A stretch of 64,000 bases of DNA from Saccharomycodes ludwigii (taxonomy: Eukaryota > Ascomycota > Saccharomycetes > Saccharomycodales > Saccharomycodaceae). The notes under the pieces are model-generated. The model saw only the letters and a program-made list of their open reading frames with translations, ran no database searches and was not told where the DNA came from. The translations under genes and the position numbers were made by a program. Positions 48,221-56,996 of the stretch are shown here, in pieces; within the stretch, counting starts at the first letter, position 1, and each line of letters begins with the position of its first letter. Location: the NCBI RefSeq assembly GCF_020623625.1, contig NC_060206.1, positions 186,001 to 250,000 of the forward strand, written 5' to 3'.

Positions 48221-51106
48221 ATGTCAGCATATAAAAAGAAAAATGAAAATGACATTTCATCTTCATCTTCTGGATCTGAAGTTCCAGATAAAATGTCAAT
48301 TTACCAGGATTGTTTGAAAACATTCAACGAATCTCCAATTAGTCCTAAAAAATGTCGTCTATTACTAGCTAAATTACTTAATATTTTGACTTTAGAAGGT
48401 TATAAGAAAAGTTTTACTACTAGTGAAGCCACAACATTATTTTTTTCAGTTTCTAAATTATTTCAACACCAAAATAATGACAGTTTAAGACAAATGGTTT
48501 ATCTAGTAATTAAAGAGCTATCTTCTATTAGTGAAGACACTTTAATGGTCACCTCTTCCATTATGAAAGATATTCAAAGTGGCGATAATTTGATTAAGCC
48601 TAATGCTGTCAGAACTTTAACTCGTGTTTTAGACGAAACCACTGCTTTTAGCGCAGAAAGATTATTTAAAAATTGTATCGTGTCACCCGATTCTAGTGTT
48701 TGTTCAGCTTCTTTAGTTTCATCTTACCACGTCTTGCCAATAGCCGAAACTACTGTTAAAAGATATGGTACCGAAGCTATGCAAGCTATTTTTACCCCTA
48801 AAAAGGTATCCACCTACAACAACAACAGCAGCAGCAGCAGTAGCAACAACAATGGTGATGAGGGTGGCTCGAAATTCTACCCACAATCTTCCTATATGTC
48901 TGAATATCATGCTTTTGGGTTAACTTATAAATTGAAGAATAATGATAAAATTGCATTGATGAAATTGATCCAAAATGATTTCAACTCTTTGAAAAATCAA
49001 TTTTTGAAAGTCGAATGGATTAAAGTCGTTGGTGAATTAATTTATAAAGATTCAAGCTTATTTAGTAATTTTGAACAGTTATTATACAACGGGCTATACC
49101 AAAGTTATGAGGCTGTTAAGTTGGAAATTGCTAAATTAATCACCACGTTAATCGTTGATAATATTGCTCCAGTCAACGATCAATTATTTGGTTCTGTTTT
49201 GGAAGTTTTGAAACAGTTTTTGGTTGTTCCACGGACTTCCACCAGATTTGCCTCTGTCAGATTATTGAATAAACTGGCTATGGTTGCACCAACTAAAATC
49301 AGTGTTTGTAATCCTGAATTGGAAAGTCTAATCAATGATAAAAACAGGAACATTTCCACTTTTGCTATCACTACTTTGTTGAAAACAGGCAATTCCTCAA
49401 ACATTGCATCTTTGATTTCCACCATCAATAAATTTACACATGACGTTAGCGATGATTTCAAAATCATTATTGTTGACGCTATCCGTACGTTGTCAATTAA
49501 ATTTCCCAATGAGTGGAATGTTATTTTACAATTTTTGATCGATTCCTTAAAGAACAGCGATGGTGGCATCAAATTTAAAAACAGTGTTGTGGATTGTTTA
49601 ATCGATTTGGTTCAATTTGTTCCAAGCTCCAAAGAGTCTGCCCTGGAAAACTTGTGTGATTTTATTGAAGATTGTGAATATAGCGAGGTTTTAGTTCGTG
49701 TTTTACATATTTTGGGTGATTATGGTCCAACCGCTTCCAAACCTTCTTTATACGTTAGACATATCTATAACAGAGTCACTTTAGAAAACTCCATTATTAG
49801 ATCAGCTGCTGTTGTTGCCTTGTCTAAATTTGTTATTATCAACGGTGGCAACAATGCTTCAGCAGACCCAACTTTGGCCAAGAACATTATTTCCTTGTTG
49901 GAAAACATCAAGGAGAATGATGTTGATGATGAAGTTAGAGATAGAAGTGCTGTTGCTTTAGAATGTATTAAAGAAAATCATCCTGATTTGATTAAGTCAT
50001 CCAAGACTTTTGATTTGAGCGTTTTGGAAAGTAAATTGACTCAATATGTTACAAATCACGAATTTGATTCACCATTTGACATCTCTTCTGTTCCACAATA
50101 CAGTGAAGATGAAAGAAGAGCTTTGGAATTGAAACGTAAACAGGACGAAATTAATGATAAAAACAGTGGCGATTTTTCCTCTGCCGGCAAAAAATCCAAA
50201 AAAACAGATGCCTCCACTAAGAACAATGGGTCATTGGGTGCCTCTAGTTCCAACACTACTTTTGAACAGAGGGCAAAAATTATTCACGAGTACACCGAAA
50301 AATTATACGAGGCTTCCATTATTCCATCAGATGGTTCGTCTAAATTTGGTAAATTGTTGAACTCTTGTGGCCCTGTACCATTAACTGAACCAGAATCTGA
50401 ATTTGTTATTTCTGCCATCAAGCATATTTTTCAAAACTACATTGTGCTACAATATAATATTGAAAATACTTTAACGGATTCTGCCGTGGAAAATGTCCAA
50501 GTAGAAGTCAATACGAACACAAATAAAACCTCAAATTTGGTATTTGATTCCTCAACTATTATTGATCAATTAATGCCAGGTGCTAATGAACAATGTTATG
50601 CTATCTTTGAAAAAACCTCTGAATCAATTAAAGAGGAAGAATTCAGTAATATCCTGACCTTTGTCACGAAGGAGATTGATCCAGCAACCCAACAACCATT
50701 TGCTGGCGATGAGGGATTCGATGATGAATATGAATTTGATCCATTGTTGTTGACTTGTGGTGATTACTTACAGCCATTATTTACTGCTGACTTTAGACAA
50801 GATTTAAGTAAATTGTCCTTTGGAGATAGTTGTGTTTATAACATCAAGGAAAATATTACCTTACAACAAGCCGTCGATAAGATCGTTTTGAATACCAATT
50901 GTCTGCCATTAGAAAATACCCAGTTTATCATGGATGAAAGTGAAAAGCATATTTTGAAATTGTTCGGTAAAAGTTGTTTGAATGATGATATTAAAATCGG
51001 TATTTTGATTAAAATGATTAAGAGCAGTAAAGGTATTGCTTTGAAGGCTGAGGCTAGATCTAACGATCAAGAATTGTGTAGTGATTTAGTTAACTCTTTG
51101 ATTTGA
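48221..51106 (+). CDS. SEC21: COPI coat gamma subunit
   Basis: A 961-residue protein (S. cerevisiae Sec21, 935). Residues about 25-560 are the adaptin-type armadillo solenoid, with a Ser/Asn low-complexity insert near residue 205-215. A Lys/Ser-rich linker follows (about 635-680), then the gamma-COP appendage platform domains to the end. It forms the F-subcomplex core of COPI and binds Arf1 during Golgi-to-ER retrieval. Codon use is biased toward preferred yeast codons, in keeping with high expression. Confidence 0.96.
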   Translation: MSAYKKKNENDISSSSSGSEVPDKMSIYQDCLKTFNESPISPKKCRLLLAKLLNILTLEGYKKSFTTSEATTLFFSVSKLFQHQNNDSLRQMVYLVIKELSSISEDTLMVTSSIMKDIQSGDNLIKPNAVRTLTRVLDETTAFSAERLFKNCIVSPDSSVCSASLVSSYHVLPIAETTVKRYGTEAMQAIFTPKKVSTYNNNSSSSSSNNNGDEGGSKFYPQSSYMSEYHAFGLTYKLKNNDKIALMKLIQNDFNSLKNQFLKVEWIKVVGELIYKDSSLFSNFEQLLYNGLYQSYEAVKLEIAKLITTLIVDNIAPVNDQLFGSVLEVLKQFLVVPRTSTRFASVRLLNKLAMVAPTKISVCNPELESLINDKNRNISTFAITTLLKTGNSSNIASLISTINKFTHDVSDDFKIIIVDAIRTLSIKFPNEWNVILQFLIDSLKNSDGGIKFKNSVVDCLIDLVQFVPSSKESALENLCDFIEDCEYSEVLVRVLHILGDYGPTASKPSLYVRHIYNRVTLENSIIRSAAVVALSKFVIINGGNNASADPTLAKNIISLLENIKENDVDDEVRDRSAVALECIKENHPDLIKSSKTFDLSVLESKLTQYVTNHEFDSPFDISSVPQYSEDERRALELKRKQDEINDKNSGDFSSAGKKSKKTDASTKNNGSLGASSSNTTFEQRAKIIHEYTEKLYEASIIPSDGSSKFGKLLNSCGPVPLTEPESEFVISAIKHIFQNYIVLQYNIENTLTDSAVENVQVEVNTNTNKTSNLVFDSSTIIDQLMPGANEQCYAIFEKTSESIKEEEFSNILTFVTKEIDPATQQPFAGDEGFDDEYEFDPLLLTCGDYLQPLFTADFRQDLSKLSFGDSCVYNIKENITLQQAVDKIVLNTNCLPLENTQFIMDESEKHILKLFGKSCLNDDIKIGILIKMIKSSKGIALKAEARSNDQELCSDLVNSLI

Positions 51107-51286
51107 ACGTATATATATATATATATATATATAAATAATTGTAAGCAGGGAGCCATTGTATATATATGTTTTTTTTAAAACTTTCTTTTTTATATGAAAG
51201 GCTGATGGTTGATTTTTATTTTTATATTATTGTAAAAATTTATAAAAATTATAAAAAAAAATATATTTTAATATATCTACTTGAAT

Positions 51287-51358
51287 TGAGCGGTACGAGA
51301 ATCGAACCCGTGTCTTCACCTTGGAAGGGTGAAATGATAACCACTACACTAACCGCCC
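51287..51358 (-). tRNA. tRNA-Gly(TCC)
   Basis: A 72-nt minus-strand gene, starting GGGCGGTTAGTGTAG, with anticodon loop CTTCCAA (TCC), a T-arm with GGGTTCGATTCTC, and discriminator A. It matches yeast tRNA-Gly(UCC). Confidence 0.97.
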
Positions 51359-51677
51359 TGTAATTGTTGTTTTCTACTGATATGACATGACCATGTAAAC
51401 ATATGTATATGACAATCAATACTTATAAAAATGTCCAGAATAGGAAATCATTGAAAATATGGAAATTATTATAATAAAGAAATGACCGTATGAAAGATAC
51501 TATTCTAAAAAATAATGACGAAACGTTCAAAAAGGTTAACACAGACATCTGATCTAGATGCGAAAAATAAATCATATATACAGAGAATATTTGTTGTAAA
51601 GTTAATTATCAAATTATTTAAGCTATAGTTTTAAACAGTCTTTATTATATGTAAAGACCCACATAGAATAAAAAAAA

Positions 51678-52068
51678 ATTACTTACCAAATCCGGAACTC
51701 GTAATTACTACGACTAATCCTGAGTTAGGCTTAAGATATGTTACGTTATAAAATAGACTGTAATAATAGTGAGTGATATCTATAAGATAGTGAATTATGA
51801 TAGAGCGTGATGGAAAACGGAAAAAAAGTAAACTAAGGTTGATGTAAACCAAAAAGTATATAAACAGAATGGGTAAGTTTGTGGTAAGAAATAATTACCT
51901 ATTATATAATTGTAGGCAAATATATGTAAAACAAGACAAACAAGTATTAAGATTAAGAAGGTATCGCAACGATTGTCCAGAGACACGGGTTTGCAACAAA
52001 ACATGTTATATCGTAAGCATCACTCAGGATTAGTCGTAGTAGTTGTGAGTTTGGATTTGGTAATTAAT
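51678..52068. mobile_element. Long inverted-repeat (MITE-like) element split by an insertion
   Basis: Two arms of about 60 bp, 51678-51738 and 52009-52068, are imperfect reverse complements. They share a perfect 20-bp core (51706-51725 with 52022-52041) and ends reading TTACCAAATCC / GGATTTGGTAA. Leaving out the LTR-like insert, the arms close directly on a TGTTA loop, so the original was a hairpin of about 125 bp. It could be a miniature inverted-repeat transposon or a palindromic chromosomal hairpin. It lies about 320 bp from tRNA-Gly and 250 bp from tRNA-Lys. Confidence 0.55.
51744..52003 (+). mobile_element. LTR-like repeat, copy 2, nested in a hairpin
   Basis: Homologous to copy 1 from 51759 to 52003. 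It is flanked by TGTTA at 51739-51743 and 52004-52008, a likely 5-bp target duplication placed exactly in the loop of the surrounding hairpin. The 15 bp between the left TGTTA and the start of homology to copy 1 leave the 5' boundary uncertain. It has a TATATAAA box and no coding region, so it reads as a solo LTR of a Ty-like element. It is probably young, given near identity to copy 1. Confidence 0.55.
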
Positions 52069-52322
52069 CCCTTGTTCTATTTTGGTATGTACATATAATA
52101 ATTGTAAAGATTCTTCAGAACTATAAATCAATCATCAAAAAAATTTTTTTTTATTTGTTCTATCTCTCATTTGTATCAGCACTTTTTGAGTCGTCGGTTC
52201 TGCTTTGACTTGATTAATTGTGTAATACTAGTCATATTTGTTAATCCTAATAAACAACCTCGATTACCATGTTGTTTTTATATACATTTAAGTTACCTCA
52301 TATTCCAACAGCTTCAAGAATA

Positions 52323-52395
52323 GCCTTGTTGGCGCAATCGGTAGCGCGTGTGACTCTTAATCACAAGGTTACGGGTTCGATCCCCGTATAGGGCT
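52323..52395 (+). tRNA. tRNA-Lys(CTT)
   Basis: A 73-nt gene starting GCCTTGTTGGCGCAATCGG, with anticodon loop ACTCTTAAT (CTT) and a B box GGTTCGATCCC. Acceptor ends GCCTTGT/ATAGGGC pair with two wobbles. It matches yeast tRNA-Lys(CUU). Confidence 0.95.
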
Positions 52396-52693
52396 ATTTT
52401 TTAATTATTATTTTTTTTTGTATTGCGTAATATTCCGAATATTTATCAAAAAAAAAAAAAAAAAAAAAGTTTATTTTATTTTATTTTATTTTTTTTAAAT
52501 GCACAGAGTAATTGCAAAAGCTATTGATAAACGGTAGTAATAAGTTGTATTGCACCATACTTAAATATATACACTGCAATCACACTCAATACGAGAATCT
52601 AAATTAAATATTATCACACATAACAATATATATATATAAAAAAAGAGGAATTATAAACGGCCAAAATTTGAAATAAAAACTATATAAGTATCC

Positions 52694-53644
52694 TCATTGT
52701 GATATATCCTCATTAGCTAATAAGGGATCGGCAGTTTTGGTACCATAAGTGAAAAATTGAATGAAAATTATAAAATCCATAATTAGCGTACCTATACTAC
52801 CAATTAACCAGGAAGCATTAACTAATAGATATCTAGGATGTAACGAAATACTCAATACACTGATGATGAATGTAGTATTCCCCAAACACGCAAACAAAAA
52901 AAATAAAAAGGAAATCCCTTCAACAGATTTTCTCTTAAAATTTAATAGGATCTGTGGAACTCTTGAACCCAAGTATAGAGCCGCGCTAATGTAACCGAAG
53001 GTTTGTGCCAAAACATTAAGTGGCAAGTCTTCCATTGGAGGTTGTGTGTCATCGCCATCTCCATTATCGGGATTATTACAGTAAGAGATGTACCACATTA
53101 AGAACCCACATAAAATGACACATAGTACTATACAAGTGTTGTATACATGTTTTCTTAAATCGTGCAATTTTTTGCTTTTAATATCGTAATTTTCAATGGA
53201 GCTTTCCTCATCTTCTTGTGTTTCTTCGTCACGATGATGAGAACCAGAAGCAGCTAATAGCGGTTCATTTTCACAGAAAATATCGTTTAAAACAGCCTCG
53301 TTGATTGGGTTAGCTGGAGACAAATGAACTGGATCGATAGCTTTTTCATTTGGATTGCCGTAAAATAAACATTGTATTAACAAAATGATATCTGCTACGG
53401 TATAATAGGCAGCTAATATGATCATAGTTGGTAATAAATGTTGCAATACTGCACCGACAACATTAAAAACATCGCCTGCTAGCCATAATATAACAAATAA
53501 TAATGATAAGCCATCGGCAGATTTTCTATAAAAATTTTCATAAATTTGGGGAACGAAAACAATGATCCAGCATGCAATAGAAATGGAACCGGTGATACCG
53601 CTAACGGTTTGAGCATTCAGCACGATAGGCGTGGGAGATAACAT
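52694..53644 (-). CDS. YPQ1: Vacuolar PQ-loop basic amino acid transporter (Ypq family)
   Basis: A 316-residue seven-helix PQ-loop protein (S. cerevisiae Ypq1, 308). The two PQ motifs are visible: FVPQIYENFYRKSADGLSLL near residue 30 and RVPQILLNFKRKSVEGISFL near residue 232. An acidic linker (EETQEDEESS) separates the bundles. The family exports lysine and arginine at the vacuole and includes Ypq1, Ypq2 and Ypq3 (Rtc2). The neighbouring TRM10 (YOL093W) beside YPQ1 (YOL092W) supports YPQ1. Confidence 0.85.
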   Translation of the reverse strand: MLSPTPIVLNAQTVSGITGSISIACWIIVFVPQIYENFYRKSADGLSLLFVILWLAGDVFNVVGAVLQHLLPTMIILAAYYTVADIILLIQCLFYGNPNEKAIDPVHLSPANPINEAVLNDIFCENEPLLAASGSHHRDEETQEDEESSIENYDIKSKKLHDLRKHVYNTCIVLCVILCGFLMWYISYCNNPDNGDGDDTQPPMEDLPLNVLAQTFGYISAALYLGSRVPQILLNFKRKSVEGISFLFFLFACLGNTTFIISVLSISLHPRYLLVNASWLIGSIGTLIMDFIIFIQFFTYGTKTADPLLANEDISQ

Positions 53645-53783
53645 TATGTTTTGCTTTTACTTGATATTTATTATAATTTTATTTCTTTTTTCTAATTGAG
53701 AAGACGTTAGAATCTGAGGTCTTGTCTAAAGTGAAAAAAAAAGATTGTTTTTGGGATGGGCAATATGTTTGAAATGAGATGAA

Positions 53784-53819
<36 letters not shown>

Positions 53820-54204
53820 CAGACAGAGAAAAAGGTTTTTTTTGCCTTGTAAGAAACCAAAAAGGAAAAAAGATAAAAAAAAAAAAAAAAAAAAAAATGA
53901 AAATGCGAAGGAAAAATGTTCTCGAACTTTTTTATGAGTCAAAAAAGCGAAAAAAAAAAAATGCAGAAAAAAAGCGAAAAAAAAAAAAGCCATTTGCCCG
54001 ATACACCACACCCACACACCCACACACCCACACAAAGTATAAGTAGCTCAGGTGTCAGTCGTGGTAAATACAAATATCAACCAAACAAGAACTTAAACCT
54101 AAACTTAAAAGATAACACAACAAATTAATTAATAAAGAAATATCATTCTTTATGTTATATTACATCAATTATATACATATATAATTATTCAAGCGGTTAT
54201 CTAA
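53645..54204. promoter_or_regulatory. TRM10-YPQ1 spacer with AAAG repeat and C/A-rich tract
   Basis: About 560 bp. An (AAAG)n repeat runs near 53787-53819. At 54002-54035, CACACCCACACACCC repeats contain two overlapping full Rap1 consensus matches (54008-54020 and 54016-54028), resembling a short internal yeast telomere tract. It lies about 365 bp upstream of YPQ1. Confidence 0.5.
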
Positions 54205-55173
54205 TCACTCTTGTGTAGTAACAAGCTCTTCAGAACTCTTTTCTACTTCTTTAGTATCACCATCCCTAGCATCTCCTTCATCTGTTCCTAATTTTCTTGA
54301 TGGTATCACTTCTTCAAAAGCAGCTTTCCAATCTCCATCTTTTTCAAAACATTTTAACATTAATTGAATAACATGTGTCGTGGTTAAAACTCTTCTGCCG
54401 CTTATTTTAATATACTCATCAATAGGTAACCTTTTGGTTTTTATTCCTAGTTCTTTAGCCTTGTTATAACATAAAAGTTTATGTCTATTTTTATCAACAA
54501 TCCCACCAACAATATAGGTGCACCCAGGTTCTAATTTTTCTAATGCTTCATCGGTATCGGCACTCAAGTAAATTAAATTGTCCTCCTCGTCATTTTTTCT
54601 CTTGTATTCTTCAAGCTTGTCTATATCTTCTGGTGTGAATTCAAAATGACCCCAATTCTTATAATTACTACTTGCAATCTGCTTATCAAACCTTTCCTTT
54701 AATCTCTTGTTAAAAGATGAACATACCATTGTAGCATAATAATCTGCCCTTTTATTGGCTGCGTGGCTTCTTGTGATTTGAGAACCCATAGAAGCAATTT
54801 CCTTTTCATTCATTAAATCATCAAATGCACAATCAATAATGATTTTAATACCGGAATCTTTCTGATTAACATTTTTTTTGGGTTGTTTTTTCATTTCCTC
54901 TGGTATAGGCAATCCTTTAGAAACATATGCTTCGATTTTTTCCCTTTTTCTCTCTCTAGCTTGTAATTTTTTCAGTTTACGCTTTTTATTAAATTCGTCC
55001 TTAGTTTCTTCAAATCTTTTCTTTTTACAGATCTTTTTCCATTGGGATTTAGACATACCTTCTGGAATCGGACCATAAGCTGATAATGGTTTATGAGAAA
55101 TAGGTTCCTTTTGTTGATGGTTTTCCTCTGGTACCATTGGCGATGGTGTTTCAATAACCTGTTTATCAGACAT
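54205..55173 (-). CDS. TRM10: tRNA m1G9 methyltransferase
   Basis: A 322-residue SPOUT methyltransferase (S. cerevisiae Trm10, 293). The N-terminal 100 residues are polar with a basic KKRKLKKLQARERKREK stretch. The SPOUT core includes IKIIIDCAFDDLM, YLSADTDEALE, the conserved YIVGGIVDKNRHK (with the catalytic-site Asp) and TTTHVIQLMLK. It methylates guanine 9 of several tRNAs. The acidic tail is long. TRM10 next to YPQ1 and RFC4 matches YOL092-094. Confidence 0.94.
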   Translation of the reverse strand: MSDKQVIETPSPMVPEENHQQKEPISHKPLSAYGPIPEGMSKSQWKKICKKKRFEETKDEFNKKRKLKKLQARERKREKIEAYVSKGLPIPEEMKKQPKKNVNQKDSGIKIIIDCAFDDLMNEKEIASMGSQITRSHAANKRADYYATMVCSSFNKRLKERFDKQIASSNYKNWGHFEFTPEDIDKLEEYKRKNDEEDNLIYLSADTDEALEKLEPGCTYIVGGIVDKNRHKLLCYNKAKELGIKTKRLPIDEYIKISGRRVLTTTHVIQLMLKCFEKDGDWKAAFEEVIPSRKLGTDEGDARDGDTKEVEKSSEELVTTQE

Positions 55174-55568
55174 CTCGCTTTTTTTCTTTTTTTTTTTTTT
55201 TTTTTTTCAATACTAACTTTTAGTATTTATATTAATGGGCATTACAACGTTCATAACAATTAATTAAAAATGAAAAGTTTATTTTTATTCAAAGTGATGG
55301 TTATTATTACTTTTTTTTTTTTTTTTTTTTTTTTTCTCATTTTTTTCTCATTTTTTTCTCATTTTTTTTTCTTTTTTCTTTTTTCTTTTTTCTTTTTTCT
55401 TTTTTTTTTCGATTCTTAAACTAAAAACATGCTCATCATTTTGAACGATGTCTTACAAATCATTACCATTCAAATATTTTATTAATTAAGTTGCTGAACA
55501 GCAAACTTATCATTAAAACGATAATATATAAAATAGCATCTTCTCACAGAAAAGAAAAGTGGAAAATC
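55174..55568. repeat. T-rich divergent promoter TRM10/RFC4
   Basis: About 395 bp. It contains T runs of about 20-25 and tandem CATTTTTT and CTTTTTT units (about 55335-55410). No other feature is recognised. Confidence 0.5.
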
Positions 55569-56590
55569 ATGAGCAACGCTGCTGACTCCAAATCTAAATT
55601 AGACAACTTGGAATTGCCTTGGGTAGAAAAGTATCGCCCTAAAAAATTAGATGATATAGTAGGTAATGAAGATATTGTAGAAAGATTAAAGGTAATTGCT
55701 GCAACAGGTAATATGCCACATATGATTATTAGTGGGTTACCAGGTATAGGTAAAACTACGAGTGTTCATTGTTTAGCACATGAATTGTTATTCGACAACA
55801 ATAACAGCAATTTAACACTTGAACAAAAAAAAAATTGTATTCTGAGGCAGTTCTTGAATTGAATGCATCTGATGATAGAGGTATTGATGTTGTTCGTAAT
55901 CAAATAAAAAATTTTGCTCAGAAAAGGGTTCAATTGCCGAGGGGAAGGCACAAAATTATTATTTTGGATGAAGCTGATTCTATGACCAGTGGTGCCCAAC
56001 AAGCTTTAAGAAGAACCATGGAGATATATAGTGACACCACCCGATTTGCCTTTGCTTGCAATCAATCAAATAAAATTATCGAACCGTTGCAAAGTCGGTG
56101 TGCTATATTGAAATTTAACAAGTTGACGGATGAACAAGTTTTGAAAAGATTGTTGGAAATTATTAAGTTGGAGGGTAATATAGACTATACTAATGATGGT
56201 TTGGAAGCTTTAATTTTCACTGCAGACGGCGATATGAGACAAGCAATAAACAATTTGCAAAGTACAGTTGCTGGGTTTCGTTTAGTTAATGGTGATAATG
56301 TTTTCAAAATTGTTGATTCTCCACACCCATTAATAATTACCAAGATTATTTTAAGCGACAGCTTAGATGAAGCTTTAGATCAACTGAAAAAGTTATGGAA
56401 TGATGGATACTCGCCAACAGATATTATAACCACGTTTTTCAGAGTTGTTAAGAATTTGAATCAATTGAAAGAGCCAACCCGTTTAGAGATGATGAAATTT
56501 ATTGGTTTCACGCATTTAAGAATTTTGGAAGGTGTTACTACTTATCTACAATTGGCTGGATTAGTTTGCAATTTACATAAACTTAAATAA
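55569..56590 (+). CDS. RFC4: Replication factor C subunit 4, frame broken in an A10 run
   Basis: A clamp-loader AAA+ ATPase split over two frames. Part one starts [13 protein letters not shown] at 55569 (an open frame 26 codons upstream looks like leader) and carries the Walker [10 protein letters not shown] at about residues 56-64. Part two continues, in the adjacent frame, with [20 protein letters not shown] and the Walker B DEADSM, then [16 protein letters not shown], and the C-terminal collar. The frame changes at a run of ten A near 55824-55833. An eleventh A would make one protein of about 340 residues (S. cerevisiae Rfc4, 323). The rest is well conserved, so this is probably a sequence error, with slippage as alternative. 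Confidence 0.9.
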
Positions 56591-56996
56591 GTGGATAGAA
56601 CTTGTTTGTATTGCTAATAAGCATTATTATTATATTTCATTTATGTTGTAATTCGGACATGCGGTATATAGCAAATCAAAGTGAATGTCGGTAAAATAAA
56701 AATAAAAATAAAAATTAAAAAAAAAAATAAAATTACCCGCGTTAACTTTTAAAGATAATTTCATGTAATTTTACCCAAATTACATACACATTTTAAAACC
56801 ATACAACTTTATTATTATCATTATTATTACTTCTTAAAGAAAGAAAAGGAGCTAAAAAGTTAACGAGAGTCCTTTTTGGTAATAAAGACAATCCTTTTTT
56901 TTTTTTTTTTTAAAAATAATTCTCTCTCTTTTTTTCCTTCTCCCTTCTCTTTTCTCCCTTCCCCCTTCCCCCTCTCCCTCCCCCTCTATCCCAAAT
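56591..56996. promoter_or_regulatory. VPS52 promoter with GTCCGA and Reb1-like sites
   Basis: TCGGACA at 56653-56659 and TTACCCG (Reb1 core) at 56733-56739 lie about 260-345 bp upstream of VPS52. A CT-rich tract (56931-56990) immediately precedes the start codon. Confidence 0.45.

Noticed and set aside
55491-55568. 26-codon N-terminal extension of RFC4
   Set aside because: The conserved protein start is MSNAADSK at 55569. The upstream part is AT-rich leader.
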